A stretch of 64,000 nucleotides of DNA from CAYJCL01 sp964370475 (GTDB lineage: Bacteria; Bacillota_I; Bacilli_A; RF39; UBA660), in NCBI GenBank assembly GCA_964370475.1, contig CAYJJI010000002.1, positions 1 to 64,000 of the forward strand, in the 5' to 3' direction. The translations under genes and the position numbers were made by a program. The notes beneath the pieces were generated by a model. The model did not search any database and was not told the DNA's origin. It was given only the letters and a program-made list of their open reading frames with translations. Below are positions 34,748 through 43,535 of the stretch, piece by piece; position 1 is the first letter of the stretch; every line of letters starts with the position of its first letter.

Positions 34748-35113
34748 ATGAATGGTAATTTTTATCAAAATCCTACTTTTCCTGGAAACAATAATCCTAA
34801 AGGAAATTATGATTTGAATGAAAATGTTGAAGGTAGTGTGATATTAGATATGGAGCAAAGTTATATAGAAAATATAATTAGATTAAATAAAGGCAAAAAA
34901 GTTAAAGCTTATGTTTCTTTTCCTGATTCTAATACTTGGAAAGATAAAATTTTTGAAGGTGTGATAGAAGAATCTGGAAGAGATCATTTAATCATAAGTA
35001 ATACTAAAAATGGGGAATGGTATTTAATATTAATGGTTTATTTGAATTATATAGAATTTGATGAACGTATTAATTATATTAGTTCTTACAATAATACTTA
35101 TAATAAAATGTAA
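34748..35113 (+). CDS. gerQ: GerQ-like spore coat domain protein
   Basis: A 121-residue protein whose residues 40-115 match the Spore_GerQ family closely. SYIENIIRLNKGKKVKAYVSF, ESGRDHLIISN and GEWYLILMVYLNYIEFDERI align with Bacillus GerQ (YwdL), a coat protein cross-linked by transglutaminase and needed for CwlJ function in germination. The N-terminal 35 residues are Asn/Pro/Tyr-rich, as in GerQ. The start follows GAGGTGA by five bases. It stands alone between diverging and converging genes. No other coat or germination gene is visible, so the organism either sporulates or keeps the domain for another purpose. Confidence 0.88.
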   Translation: MNGNFYQNPTFPGNNNPKGNYDLNENVEGSVILDMEQSYIENIIRLNKGKKVKAYVSFPDSNTWKDKIFEGVIEESGRDHLIISNTKNGEWYLILMVYLNYIEFDERINYISSYNNTYNKM

Positions 35114-35115
35114 AT

Positions 35116-35144
35116 AGAAAATCAAATTATTTGATTTTTTTTCT
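35116..35144 (+). terminator. Intrinsic terminator of gerQ
   Basis: The arms AAAATCAAA (35118-35126) and TTTGATTTT (35130-35138) flank a three-base loop, followed by a T run. Confidence 0.85.
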
Positions 35145-35182
35145 ACTTTAGATTATATTTAATATATGATGGAGTTGAGAAT

Positions 35183-35728
35183 ATGGCAGTTATAATATTT
35201 TTCTTTTTACTGGTTGCAGTAGTTTGTTCTGGAGGTATCTTTTATATTATTAATTATAACAAGTTAATGGATTACCATTCTAAATTAGAACATTCTGAAG
35301 CTTTAATCGATGATAATTTGAGAGATAAGTATGATTTTTTAGGAGAAATTAATGTTCAATTATCTTCTGTTTTGGATAATAAAAAAAGTTATCTAAAAGG
35401 ATTTGATACTTTAAGAGATGAAAGAATTACTAACTTTGATTTTGATAGAAAGTTAGTTGAATATGTTGGTGTTATTAATCAGTTAAATGAAGATTTTATT
35501 GAAGTTAGTCAAGATAAAGAGATTAAAAAATTATTAAAAAACATCAAAGAAATTGATGAAAGATTAAATGCTACTAAGCAATATTATAATAGATATACTG
35601 CTTTAAATAATAGAATTGTTAGAATTTTCCCTACTAATATTATTTCTAATATTCATAAGGTTGATGTTAGACCATTTTATGATGGCAAAGATATGACCGA
35701 TGATATTGTGGATGATTTTAAGATTTGA
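35183..35728 (+). CDS. LemA family protein
   Basis: A 181-residue protein with one N-terminal membrane helix (about 2-24) followed by a helical bundle. The LemA signature is near the C-terminus: IDERLNATKQYYNRYTALNNRI and RIFPTNIIS. LemA proteins are membrane-anchored with a helical extracytoplasmic domain and unknown function, often tied to cell surface or stress. The start ATG 35183 follows GGAGTTGAG. The gene ends 11 bases inside the convergent ung gene. Confidence 0.88.
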   Translation: MAVIIFFFLLVAVVCSGGIFYIINYNKLMDYHSKLEHSEALIDDNLRDKYDFLGEINVQLSSVLDNKKSYLKGFDTLRDERITNFDFDRKLVEYVGVINQLNEDFIEVSQDKEIKKLLKNIKEIDERLNATKQYYNRYTALNNRIVRIFPTNIISNIHKVDVRPFYDGKDMTDDIVDDFKI

Positions 35729-36383
35729 TTTCCCAATTTACAGGTTTGATATTGTTTTTTATTAAATAAGTATTAGTTTTAGAGAAAGGTTTACTATTGA
35801 AGAAACCTTTATTTGCCGAGAATGGTGATGGATGAGAAGACTTAATAACTAGATGATTTTTATTAGTTATTAAATCTTCTTTTTTTATGGCATAATTACC
35901 CCATAATATAAATACTACAGATGTTTTTTTATTGTTTAATACTTTGATAACCTTATCAGTCACTTTTTCCCATCCAAGATGTTTATGGCTACTAGGATTG
36001 CCTTCTTCTACTGTTAAAATACTATTTAATAACAGAACTCCTTCTTTAGTCCAGTCTAATAGATTTCCATGTTTTGGTATTGGTATATTTAAATCTTTAT
36101 TTAACTCTTTGTAAATATTTTTTAGTGATGGTGGTATCTTATTGTCTTTTTCAACTGAAAAAGATAGACCATGTGCTTGGTTAGGTCCATGATATGGGTC
36201 TTGTCCTATAATTACTACTTTTACTTCTTCAAACGTCACTTTGGTAAGAGCGTTAAAAATTTTGTCTTTTTTCGGATAAATTATCTTGTTTTTATATTCT
36301 TGGTCTATAGTATCCATTAATTCATTAAAAAAAGAAGTATCTATGATATCTTTTAATAATTCATCCCAACTATTATTTATCAT
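35718..36383 (-). CDS. ung: Uracil-DNA glycosylase, family 1
   Basis: Ung removes uracil from DNA, beginning base-excision repair. From ATG 36383, chosen because GGAGG lies five bases upstream, it has 221 residues. The catalytic motif is VVIIGQDPYHGPNQAHGLSFSV with the key Asp and His, and the second active-site motif is SHPSPFSANKGF. The gene overlaps the end of lemA. It follows rlmH in an operon whose upstream genes are walJ, an M23 peptidase and dnaB. Confidence 0.97.
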   Translation of the reverse strand: MINNSWDELLKDIIDTSFFNELMDTIDQEYKNKIIYPKKDKIFNALTKVTFEEVKVVIIGQDPYHGPNQAHGLSFSVEKDNKIPPSLKNIYKELNKDLNIPIPKHGNLLDWTKEGVLLLNSILTVEEGNPSSHKHLGWEKVTDKVIKVLNNKKTSVVFILWGNYAIKKEDLITNKNHLVIKSSHPSPFSANKGFFNSKPFSKTNTYLIKNNIKPVNWEIKS

Positions 36384-36394
36384 ATAAACCTCCA

Positions 36395-36832
36395 TTATTT
36401 ATGGTATTTTTCGTTATTATTTATTTTAAACGATCTATAAATTTGTTCTAATAATATAGCTCTGAATAATCCGTGCGGGAATGTCATTTGTGAAAATGAC
36501 ATTTTATAATTAGATATTTCTTTTATAGTTTGATCTAATCCTTCAGAACTTCCTATTATAAATATTATATTTGGAAATGATATAAATTTATTTTCTATCA
36601 TTTCGGCTAGATTTTTGCTATTTATTTGATTACCTTCTATTTCCATAGTTATTACAAAGCTATTATTAGGTATTTCTTTTTTTATTTCTAACGCTTCTTT
36701 TTTTAAATCATTAATATCTTTTAATTCTGTTATTTCTATTTTGTGATATTTATTGATTCTTTTTTTATAATCTTCTATCATATCAATTAAATATTTTTCT
36801 TTTAATTTACCTAAACAAATTATCTTAATCAT
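36395..36832 (-). CDS. rlmH: 23S rRNA pseudouridine1915-N3-methyltransferase
   Basis: RlmH is a SPOUT-fold SAM enzyme that methylates Psi1915 in the decoding-neighbourhood helix 69 of 23S rRNA. The 145-residue protein has the family ends: MIKIICLGKLKEKYL at the start, FIIGSSEGLD in the knot and LLEQIYRSFKINNNEKYHK at the end. Its ATG overlaps the walJ stop (ATGA). The walJ-rlmH pairing is conserved in Bacilli near the origin. Confidence 0.97.
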   Translation of the reverse strand: MIKIICLGKLKEKYLIDMIEDYKKRINKYHKIEITELKDINDLKKEALEIKKEIPNNSFVITMEIEGNQINSKNLAEMIENKFISFPNIIFIIGSSEGLDQTIKEISNYKMSFSQMTFPHGLFRAILLEQIYRSFKINNNEKYHK

Positions 36833-37590
36833 AATTCAATTACTCCACTTATTTCTTGTTGTCTTGCACATTTAATGTTAATTTTTTTTGCATCTTCTTT
36901 TAATGTTTCTTTGATCGTTTCGTATGCTTTTTCTTCACTGTTATTATTTTCGCTTAAATGCATTAGTATTATATTCTTAGTTTTTTTACCGATTATTTTA
37001 CTTAAGTATAATGATGCATCTATATTTGATAAGTGTCCCTTTGGTCCGTAAACTCTTCTTTTCAAATGCTCTGGATACCTACCATTGATTAACATTTCTA
37101 TATCGTGATTACTTTCCATTAAGTACATATCTTTATTGGATATATCATTTAAATATTTTTGGTTAATATATCCTGTATCAGTAATGTATACAAGGGATTT
37201 ATTATTAGATTCAATAATAAATCCTCTTATATCATTAGTATCGTGAGATAATTTTATACTTTTAATCTTCACTTCATTTAATTCTATCTCTTCTTCGTAT
37301 ACTACTGTGTTTTTGTATTCTTTTAACTCTTCTATATCTATTAACATAGGAAAGGTAATATATATTTTAGGATTATATTTTTTTATAAAAGTTTTTAATG
37401 CAGAAGTATGATCTTTATGTGAATGAGTAATTATTATTGTATCTATTTGTTCTGGTTTTATATCTATTTCTGCTAGTTTTATATTTAAATATTTCGAAGT
37501 CATTCCTAAATCGATTAATATTTTATGATGTTTTGTTTCTATGTAAGTGATGTTCCCTTTTGAACCACTTGCTAATACACATGATTTCAT
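36829..37590 (-). CDS. walJ: MBL-fold hydrolase of the WalJ/YycJ type
   Basis: A 253-residue metallo-beta-lactamase-fold protein. The metal-binding motif THSHKDHTSA is at about residues 55-64, and the N-terminus VLASGSKGNITYIET is typical of YycJ. In Bacillus walJ lies downstream of the WalRK cell-wall regulon and is linked to coordinating division with DNA replication. The WalRK kinase pair is not adjacent here. The gene is coupled with rlmH downstream (ATGA) and an M23 peptidase upstream. Confidence 0.9.
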   Translation of the reverse strand: MKSCVLASGSKGNITYIETKHHKILIDLGMTSKYLNIKLAEIDIKPEQIDTIIITHSHKDHTSALKTFIKKYNPKIYITFPMLIDIEELKEYKNTVVYEEEIELNEVKIKSIKLSHDTNDIRGFIIESNNKSLVYITDTGYINQKYLNDISNKDMYLMESNHDIEMLINGRYPEHLKRRVYGPKGHLSNIDASLYLSKIIGKKTKNIILMHLSENNNSEEKAYETIKETLKEDAKKINIKCARQQEISGVIEL

Positions 37591-39086
37591 TAGAATAATA
37601 TTATATTTCTAGGATTTACTGAGTATCCTCCATTATATGGAAGTCCGATAAATACACCTAAGTGTAAGTGGACACCTGTTACCCATCCTGTGTCACCCAT
37701 TCCACCTAAGATGGTTCCTTTAGAAACATAATCTCCTTTACTAACTGTTATATGTGATAAATGGGCATATATTGTATAATATCCATTTGGATGTTCTATT
37801 ACAACGTTTTCTCCAGCTGAATTACCTGCTATTCCACCCCATCCTGCATTTATTATGTTACCTTCTAGTACTGCGTAAATTGGCGATCCATAACCTGTTC
37901 CTGAGATATCTATTCCATCATGTAGAGTTCCCCAACGATATCCATATTCACTTGTAATCTTGTATGGGAAGTTTGTTGGATAGCCCCAAGAGTCTCCAGT
38001 TGGCTTATAAACTCCTCCACCGGTTCCATATACTACAACTTGATTTTGTGGCAATCTGATTACTTCACTTTGTGATTCATCGATGTGAGCTCCTTGGTTC
38101 ATTTCTCCGTTTATTACCTGAGCGTAACTTGTTACTCTTTGTAGTCCGTTAATACCTGCTACTGTTGTTTTTGTATATCCTGAATACTTAGATGGATCTA
38201 AGATTCTCTCTGTTTCAAATGGTTGTTCTATTATTTCTTTTACTTTTAAGTCATATATTAAAGTGATTTGCGGATCAATAAGTGCAATATTTATTTTTTG
38301 ACCTACTGATAATATTGTGTTTTCACTTTTTATATCATCATTTGCAATTAATAATTCTTGTACGTTTAGTTTGTTATCGAAAGTGATACTTTCGATATCA
38401 TCTCCAGCTTTTACTGTATATTCTTCTATTTCTATATTATCACCAAATAGTAATTTTTTTGTTAGTTCATTACTATCTGTAAAAATTTCTTCTTGTGAAT
38501 TGATGTATGCTTCTTTGATAGTTATAGTTTCATCAAAATACATATCTTCTATAATTTGGCCTACATCTGTTAATTCTTCTTGATTTTCTGTAATATAGTC
38601 TTCATATTCATCTTTATCAACAAACGTTAAAATATATTGGTCTATGGCGTCGTAGAAAACCTCTTTTTCTAATACATTTATATTGAATTCCTGTGTTTCT
38701 TCTTCGTCTTCTTCATTTTTAGTTTTAATACTAATTTCGTATCCTTTAATAGTAAAATCCCTTTCGTTTTTTATACTATCATATATTGTAGATGCTGAAA
38801 TTATTTCTTCTTCATATGTATTATATTCTACTATTTCAAAACCATTTGGAGGATAAACTTGGTCTACGTTGTATTTATCCTTTAGTTCTTTTTGTTCTTG
38901 GTTTATTAATTTATAAAATTCTTCTTCATCTTCAATCATACCAATTTCTTTTCCATCTAAATATATTTGATATACTTTATTTGGTGTTAAGATTGGTTCT
39001 TGATTAAATGTAGTAAATACTGTTAGCATTGTTACTACTGTTATTATTACCCCTGAAAATAAATACATTTTTATTTTTTTATTCAT
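37590..39086 (-). CDS. M23 peptidase with LysM and G5 domains
   Basis: A 498-residue secreted or membrane-anchored murein hydrolase. It has an N-terminal signal/anchor helix (about 8-26), a long acidic region (about 40-210), a LysM-like domain (EYTVKAGDDIESI, about 228-275), a G5 domain (about 283-340) and a C-terminal LytM/M23 zinc peptidase with HDGIDISG and HLHLGVF. This combination of domains occurs in Bacilli as a wall-remodelling enzyme. ATG 39086 is preferred over an in-frame TTG at 39095. It starts inside the end of dnaB. WalJ follows with its start at the stop of this gene. Confidence 0.9.
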   Translation of the reverse strand: MNKKIKMYLFSGVIITVVTMLTVFTTFNQEPILTPNKVYQIYLDGKEIGMIEDEEEFYKLINQEQKELKDKYNVDQVYPPNGFEIVEYNTYEEEIISASTIYDSIKNERDFTIKGYEISIKTKNEEDEEETQEFNINVLEKEVFYDAIDQYILTFVDKDEYEDYITENQEELTDVGQIIEDMYFDETITIKEAYINSQEEIFTDSNELTKKLLFGDNIEIEEYTVKAGDDIESITFDNKLNVQELLIANDDIKSENTILSVGQKINIALIDPQITLIYDLKVKEIIEQPFETERILDPSKYSGYTKTTVAGINGLQRVTSYAQVINGEMNQGAHIDESQSEVIRLPQNQVVVYGTGGGVYKPTGDSWGYPTNFPYKITSEYGYRWGTLHDGIDISGTGYGSPIYAVLEGNIINAGWGGIAGNSAGENVVIEHPNGYYTIYAHLSHITVSKGDYVSKGTILGGMGDTGWVTGVHLHLGVFIGLPYNGGYSVNPRNIILF

Positions 39087-40431
39087 CTTCTTCAATCTCT
39101 CCTAAATAACTTTTAAAGTTACTCATATTCAATTCAAAAGTTAATTTGAATTTACCAGTTGCACCTTTACGATGCTTAGCTATTATAATATCTACTGGTA
39201 CACTTTTTTCTTTATTTATTTCTTCTTTTGTTTTGAAGTAATCTTTTCTGTTAATAAACATTACTAAATCGGCATCTTGTTCTATTTGCCCTGATTCACG
39301 TAGGTCTGTTAACATCGGTTCGTTGTTATCTCTTTTTTCAGCATTACGTGACAACTGTGCTAATGCTACAACTGGAACTCTTAGTTCCATAGCCATAGTT
39401 TTTAATGTTCTTGATATTTCTGCTACTTCTTGTTGTCTTGATTCTATTCTTTTACTTCCAGTTGTAATCAACTGTAAGTAATCTATTATTACTAACCCTA
39501 ATCCATGATCTTGATTTGCTAATCTACGACATTTTGCTTTTATTTCACTGATAGTGATTGTTGCATTATCTTCGATATAAATATTAGTACTACTTAATTG
39601 ACTCATTGCTTCATTGTACTTTTTCCAGTCATTGTGTTGCATTTGTCCAGTTTGTAGTTTATATGAATCAATTGTTCCAGTCGATGATATCATTCTGTTT
39701 ACTAACTGTTCTGCAGGCATTTCTAAAGTGAATATAGCTATTGCTTTTTCTGTAGTCATAGCTGCATTAACACCCATATTTAACGCCAGTGCTGTTTTTC
39801 CCATACCTGGACGGGCAGCTAGTATTATTACTTCACCTGGATGAAATCCACTAGTAACTTTATCCAAATCAGGAAATCCAGTTTCTATTCCTGTTACTTG
39901 GTGTTTATTTTTTGATAATTGTTCTAGTTTTTCTTTTGCTATAGCTAGTACATCTCTAATAGGTTTGAATTCACTACTTTGTCTTGTTTTTGTTACATTT
40001 AATATAGTTCTTTCAGCATTATCTAATGATGATGTTATATCATCATCATTTTCATATACATTAGTTATGATATCTGTTGCTGAATTAATTAAATCTCTAA
40101 ATGCTGATTTATCTTTAATTATCTTTATGTAATAATCAAGATTTGCCGTTGTTGCTACGGAATCTATTATTTCACTAATATATTCTATACCACCAACACT
40201 GTTAAAATATTTCTTTTTATCTAACTCTTCTTTTAAAGTAGTAATATCTAATGGTATTTTATTATCAAATAATGATTTAATAGCTATAAATATTTTTTGA
40301 TTTGCTTCATTGTAATACATTTCTTCTGTTGTACTTTCACATACTTTTACTAATGCATTTCTATCTAAAAATGTTGCTCCTAATACACTCATTTCTGCTT
40401 CTTTATTATTAGGTATTTCTCTTAAAGCCAT
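39079..40431 (-). CDS. dnaB: Replicative DNA helicase DnaB
   Basis: The hexameric helicase of the replication fork. The 450-residue protein has the N-terminal domain starting IPNNKEAEMSVLGA, the RecA-like core with Walker A AARPGMGKT (about 205-213), FTLEMPAEQLVNRM, IIDYLQL and LRESGQIEQDADLVMFI, and a C-terminal HRKGATG stretch. It corresponds to Bacillus dnaC and lies in the same rplI-dnaC neighbourhood. murC is divergent. The start ATG has GGAAGTGA. Confidence 0.97.
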   Translation of the reverse strand: MALREIPNNKEAEMSVLGATFLDRNALVKVCESTTEEMYYNEANQKIFIAIKSLFDNKIPLDITTLKEELDKKKYFNSVGGIEYISEIIDSVATTANLDYYIKIIKDKSAFRDLINSATDIITNVYENDDDITSSLDNAERTILNVTKTRQSSEFKPIRDVLAIAKEKLEQLSKNKHQVTGIETGFPDLDKVTSGFHPGEVIILAARPGMGKTALALNMGVNAAMTTEKAIAIFTLEMPAEQLVNRMISSTGTIDSYKLQTGQMQHNDWKKYNEAMSQLSSTNIYIEDNATITISEIKAKCRRLANQDHGLGLVIIDYLQLITTGSKRIESRQQEVAEISRTLKTMAMELRVPVVALAQLSRNAEKRDNNEPMLTDLRESGQIEQDADLVMFINRKDYFKTKEEINKEKSVPVDIIIAKHRKGATGKFKLTFELNMSNFKSYLGEIEEDE

Positions 40432-40462
40432 TTAATCACTTCCTTTTCTTTGTCTACTTATC

Positions 40463-40491
40463 ATTATATCAAATTATTCGTTTTTTTTCAC
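40463..40491 (-). promoter_or_regulatory. Promoter of the dnaB operon
   Basis: A perfect -10 TATAAT (40463-40468) with TG one base upstream, and a -35 GTGAAA (40486-40491) 17 bases away. Confidence 0.6.
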
Positions 40492-40527
40492 GAAATCTTG
40501 TATATATAATAGCATATATTTAACTAA

Positions 40528-40557
40528 TTGGACTTTATTTATTGTTTTTGATAAAAT
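40528..40557 (+). promoter_or_regulatory. Promoter of murC
   Basis: A -35 TTGGAC (40528-40533) and a -10 TAAAAT (40552-40557) are 18 bases apart, and the ribosome site AGGTGGTGA follows at once. Confidence 0.55.
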
Positions 40558-40573
40558 ATAGGTGGTGATTTAA

Positions 40574-41935
40574 ATGAATTTAAAAAATATTAAGAATGTA
40601 TATTTATCTGGTATTGGCGGAAGTAGTATGAGTGGTATTGCTTTGCTTTTAAAGAGCTTCAATATGAATGTATCTGGAAGTGATAGTCAATCTTCTTCTC
40701 ACACTAACGATTTAATTAATAAAGGAATTAGAGTTGATATAGGTCAAGTAAGAGAAAATATTACTAAAGATATTGACTTATATATTTACTCAGCTGCTAT
40801 AGCAGCTGATAATCCCGAAAGAATAGCTTGTGAAGAATTAGGGATTGAAACTGTTGAACGTGGTGTATTTATTGGATATTTAACTTCTTTGTATAACTTT
40901 AATATAGGAATAAGTGGAACTCATGGCAAAACGACGAATACTGGAATGATTGGATGTATATTTTTAGCAAGCGGGATGAATCCTTCTATTCATTTGGGGA
41001 CTACTTTAAAGCAAATAGGTAGCAATTTTCATATAGGTAGTGAAGAAATATTTATTGTTGAAGCTTGTGAATATAGTGAAAGTTATTTAAATTTCAATCA
41101 AAATATGATATTAATAACTAACATAGATAGTGATCATTTGGAGTATTTTGGTTCTCTTGATAACATCAAAAAATCTTTTAGAACTTATATTGATAAGTTA
41201 CCTGTGGATGGTGTAGTAGTTATCAACAATGATGATTCTAATTCTTTGGATATCCTTGATGGATTTAGTAAAAAAGTAGTTACATTTGGCATAGATAATA
41301 AAAGTGATTACACTGCTAGGAATTTAAAATTTTATGATTCTTGTGGGTCTTTTGATTTATATCATAACGAGACTTTATTAGGTAATATCTCTTTACAAGT
41401 TTCTGGGTTACATAATGTTTATAATTCTTTAGGAAGTGTTGCTCTATCTTTAGAGTATGGATTGTCTTTTGATACTGTTAAGAAAGGTATTGAAGATTTT
41501 TCTGGAACTGATCGTCGTTTAGAGTATAAAGGATTGTTCAACGGCGCTAAAGTTTATGATGATTATGGTCATCATCCTGTGGAAATTGATGTTACTAGAA
41601 AAGCTGTTGAGTTAATGACTTATGATAAATCGTGGATAATTTATGAGCCTCTTACCTATACAAGAACTAAAGATCATCTTATTGAGTTTGGTGAAGTTCT
41701 TAGTAAGTTTGATAATATTATTCTAATAGATATTTATGCTTCTAGAGAAAAAGATATTTATAACATTAATTCTAGTATGGTAGCCGATGAGGTAAAGAAA
41801 TATAATCCTAATGTTGTATATATTAATTATGAAAAAGTCAGAGAATATTTGATTGATAAAGTTACAAGTAATGATGTTGTAATAGCTATGGGACCTGGTC
41901 GTATTACAAAGGTTATAGAAGAATTAATTAAATAA
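40574..41935 (+). CDS. murC: UDP-N-acetylmuramate--L-alanine ligase
   Basis: MurC adds L-alanine to UDP-MurNAc, the first step of the peptidoglycan stem peptide. The 453-residue protein has the nucleotide-sugar glycine loop YLSGIGGSSMSGIA, the ATP loop GTHGKTT (115-121), NIDSDHLEYFG, and YDDYGHHPVEI with the MurC His-His. Its presence shows that the organism makes a wall and is not a mollicute sensu stricto. It is one of few plus-strand genes, divergent from dnaB. Confidence 0.95.
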   Translation: MNLKNIKNVYLSGIGGSSMSGIALLLKSFNMNVSGSDSQSSSHTNDLINKGIRVDIGQVRENITKDIDLYIYSAAIAADNPERIACEELGIETVERGVFIGYLTSLYNFNIGISGTHGKTTNTGMIGCIFLASGMNPSIHLGTTLKQIGSNFHIGSEEIFIVEACEYSESYLNFNQNMILITNIDSDHLEYFGSLDNIKKSFRTYIDKLPVDGVVVINNDDSNSLDILDGFSKKVVTFGIDNKSDYTARNLKFYDSCGSFDLYHNETLLGNISLQVSGLHNVYNSLGSVALSLEYGLSFDTVKKGIEDFSGTDRRLEYKGLFNGAKVYDDYGHHPVEIDVTRKAVELMTYDKSWIIYEPLTYTRTKDHLIEFGEVLSKFDNIILIDIYASREKDIYNINSSMVADEVKKYNPNVVYINYEKVREYLIDKVTSNDVVIAMGPGRITKVIEELIK

Positions 41936-41965
41936 AAAAATGCATTTAAATATGCATTTTTTATT
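41933..41965. terminator. Bidirectional terminator between murC and rplI
   Basis: The eleven-base arms AAAAAATGCAT (41935-41945) and ATGCATTTTTT (41952-41962) with a six-base loop give T runs in both directions, serving converging murC and rplI. Confidence 0.9.
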
Positions 41966-42401
41966 TTACTAACTCAACTGTCAAGTCTATTGTTACTTTT
42001 TTATGTAGTTCAAGTTTTACTATATGTGAACCTAATGAGTCAATATGATGATCTATTTTGATTTTTTTCTTGTCAATGTTATATCCCATTTTATTTAATT
42101 CTTCATGGATTTGTTTAGTTGATATAGTACCAAATACTTGATCATTTTTACCAGTTTTAACTTTAAAAGTTATTTTTTTTGTTTTTAACTTTTCTTTGAT
42201 TTGGTTATATTCTTTTATAAGTTTATCTTCTATTTCTTGTTTATTTTCTAACTGTTTATTCAATACTTTACTACTACCCTTTGTGTATGCTATAGCTAGT
42301 TTATTTTTTATTAAAAAATTATTTGCATAGCCATCACTTACTTCAATTACTTGGTCTTTTTTTCCTTGTTTTTTTACATCTTGTAATAAAATTACTTTCA
42401 T
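41961..42401 (-). CDS. rplI: 50S ribosomal protein L9
   Basis: A 146-residue L9. The N-terminal domain starts MKVILLQDVKKQGKKDQVIEV and DGYANNFLIKNKLA, the central helix is Lys/Glu-rich, and the C-terminal domain carries FGTISTKQI. ATG 42401 follows GGAGTGATAA; the in-frame GTG at 42410 is part of that site. In Bacillus gdpP sits next to rplI; it is absent here. A terminator separates rplI from the upstream rpsR. Confidence 0.95.
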   Translation of the reverse strand: MKVILLQDVKKQGKKDQVIEVSDGYANNFLIKNKLAIAYTKGSSKVLNKQLENKQEIEDKLIKEYNQIKEKLKTKKITFKVKTGKNDQVFGTISTKQIHEELNKMGYNIDKKKIKIDHHIDSLGSHIVKLELHKKVTIDLTVELVK

Positions 42402-42438
42402 AGTTATCACTCCTTCTTACTTATTATATCATTAATTT

Positions 42439-42470
42439 ATAAAAAAAATAAGACATAGTCTTATTTTACG
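42439..42470 (-). terminator. Intrinsic terminator of the rpsF-ssb-rpsR operon
   Basis: The arms AAAATAAGAC (42445-42454) and GTCTTATTTT (42458-42467) flank a three-base loop, and a T run follows on the minus strand. Confidence 0.9.
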
Positions 42471-42679
42471 TATGGGATTAATGCCATAAATCTTGCTCTT
42501 TTAATTTGTTCAGCTATGTGTCTTTGATGTTTAGCACATGCTCCAGTCATACGACGAGGCATGATTTTACCTTTTTCATTGATGTATTTAGTAACGATCA
42601 TTACATCTTTGTAATCAACGCTCTTACCAGCACACATTTGACAAATTTTCTTCTTTTTACGGAAATATCCTTCTGCCAT
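42461..42679 (-). CDS. rpsR: 30S ribosomal protein S18
   Basis: A 72-residue S18. It contains YKDVMIVTKYI, IMPRRMTGACAKHQRHIAEQIKRAR and FMALIPYVK blocks of the family. It keeps cysteines (CQMC near residue 13 and CAKHQRH), suggesting a zinc-binding C+ form. It is the last gene of the rpsF-ssb-rpsR operon. S18 with S6 should bind the rpsF leader and autoregulate. Confidence 0.97.
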   Translation of the reverse strand: MAEGYFRKKKKICQMCAGKSVDYKDVMIVTKYINEKGKIMPRRMTGACAKHQRHIAEQIKRARFMALIPYVK

Positions 42680-42694
42680 TGTTATTCCTCCTTT

Positions 42695-43141
42695 TTAAAA
42701 TGGTAGGTCATCATCGCTAAGTGCAACTTCACTTCCAAAGTCTTCAAAAGCATCTTTAGAAACGTTTGTTGTTTCGATGTTATTACCTGTTTGATAATCA
42801 TTAGAGAAATTATTAGAAGTTGCTCCTTTTGCAGATAAAAATGTTACATTATCAGCAATAACTTCAGTTACATATCTTTTTGTTCCATCTTGATGATCGT
42901 AACTTCTAGTTTGAATTCTTCCATCAACTGCTACTTGGGCACCTTTTTGACAATATTTTGCAATATTCTCAGCTTGTTTACGCCATGCTACACAATTAAT
43001 AAAATCAGCTTCTCTTTCTCCATTTTGATTAGTAAATGTTCTATTAACAGCTATAGTAAATGTTGTACTGTTCAATCCTGATGCAGTACTTCTCATTTCT
43101 GGATCTCTTGTTAATCGACCAATTAAAATTACTTTATTCAT
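42695..43141 (-). CDS. ssb: Single-stranded DNA-binding protein
   Basis: A 148-residue SSB. The OB-fold (residues 1-107) starts MNKVILIGRLTRDPEMR and contains FINCVAWRKQAENIAKYCQKG. A disordered Asn/Gly/Thr linker leads to the acidic tip SDDDLPF, which recruits DNA repair and replication partners. It is the essential replication SSB because it sits between rpsF and rpsR. Confidence 0.97.
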   Translation of the reverse strand: MNKVILIGRLTRDPEMRSTASGLNSTTFTIAVNRTFTNQNGEREADFINCVAWRKQAENIAKYCQKGAQVAVDGRIQTRSYDHQDGTKRYVTEVIADNVTFLSAKGATSNNFSNDYQTGNNIETTNVSKDAFEDFGSEVALSDDDLPF

Positions 43142-43144
43142 TTA

Positions 43145-43435
43145 TTACTCCTGATCTAATTTGATAATAATATGTCTTAAAATATTTTCATCTAAGTTAG
43201 CTTTACGATCAAATTCAGCAATAGCTTCTTTTGTCGCTTCAGTGATTATTAAATTATAAAATCCATGAATTTCTTTTTTGATTGGATAAGCTAATTTTTT
43301 TTCACCTAAGTCTTTAGTTTCAATAACTTTAGAATTGTTATCAGTTAATATCTTTGCATATGCAGTAGCTGTTTGTTTAACTGATTCACTTTCTAATGTA
43401 GCTTTAACTATAAACATAATTTCATATTTGTTCAT
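43145..43435 (-). CDS. rpsF: 30S ribosomal protein S6
   Basis: A 96-residue S6. MNKYEIMFIVKATLE starts the ferredoxin-like fold, with DLGEKKLAYPIKKEIHGFYN and FDRKANLDENILRHIIIKLD as conserved blocks. It forms a heterodimer with S18 in the 30S platform. A strong AAGGAGGTG site is held in a leader RNA stem that is expected to be the S6:S18 regulatory element. Confidence 0.97.
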   Translation of the reverse strand: MNKYEIMFIVKATLESESVKQTATAYAKILTDNNSKVIETKDLGEKKLAYPIKKEIHGFYNLIITEATKEAIAEFDRKANLDENILRHIIIKLDQE

Positions 43436-43440
43436 TTCTA

Positions 43441-43500
43441 CACCTCCTTATGGTCTTTTGCGGCCTTACTTATGTAAGGCAAGGAGTAAATTAATACTCG
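43441..43500 (-). promoter_or_regulatory. S6:S18-type leader RNA before rpsF
   Basis: The transcript can fold into two stacked helices. P1 pairs CTCCTT (43481-43486) with the ribosome site AAGGAG (43444-43449). P2 is GCCTTAC/GTAAGGC (43463-43469 with 43474-43480) with an ATAA loop. A 3' strand between P2 and P1 contains CCG just after the P2 stem. The S6:S18 leader of many Bacteria is known for such a helix plus a CCG motif mimicking the 16S binding site. If so, S6:S18 binding stabilises P1 and blocks rpsF translation. Confidence 0.7.
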
Positions 43501-43506
43501 TCTTGT

Positions 43507-43535
43507 ATTATAGCATTAAAAAATGCCTTTGTAAA
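43507..43535 (-). promoter_or_regulatory. Promoter of the rpsF-ssb-rpsR operon
   Basis: A -35 TTTACA (43530-43535) and a perfect, extended -10 TATAAT (43507-43512) with a 17-base spacer. The -35 is inside the hairpin of the upstream terminator. Confidence 0.8.
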
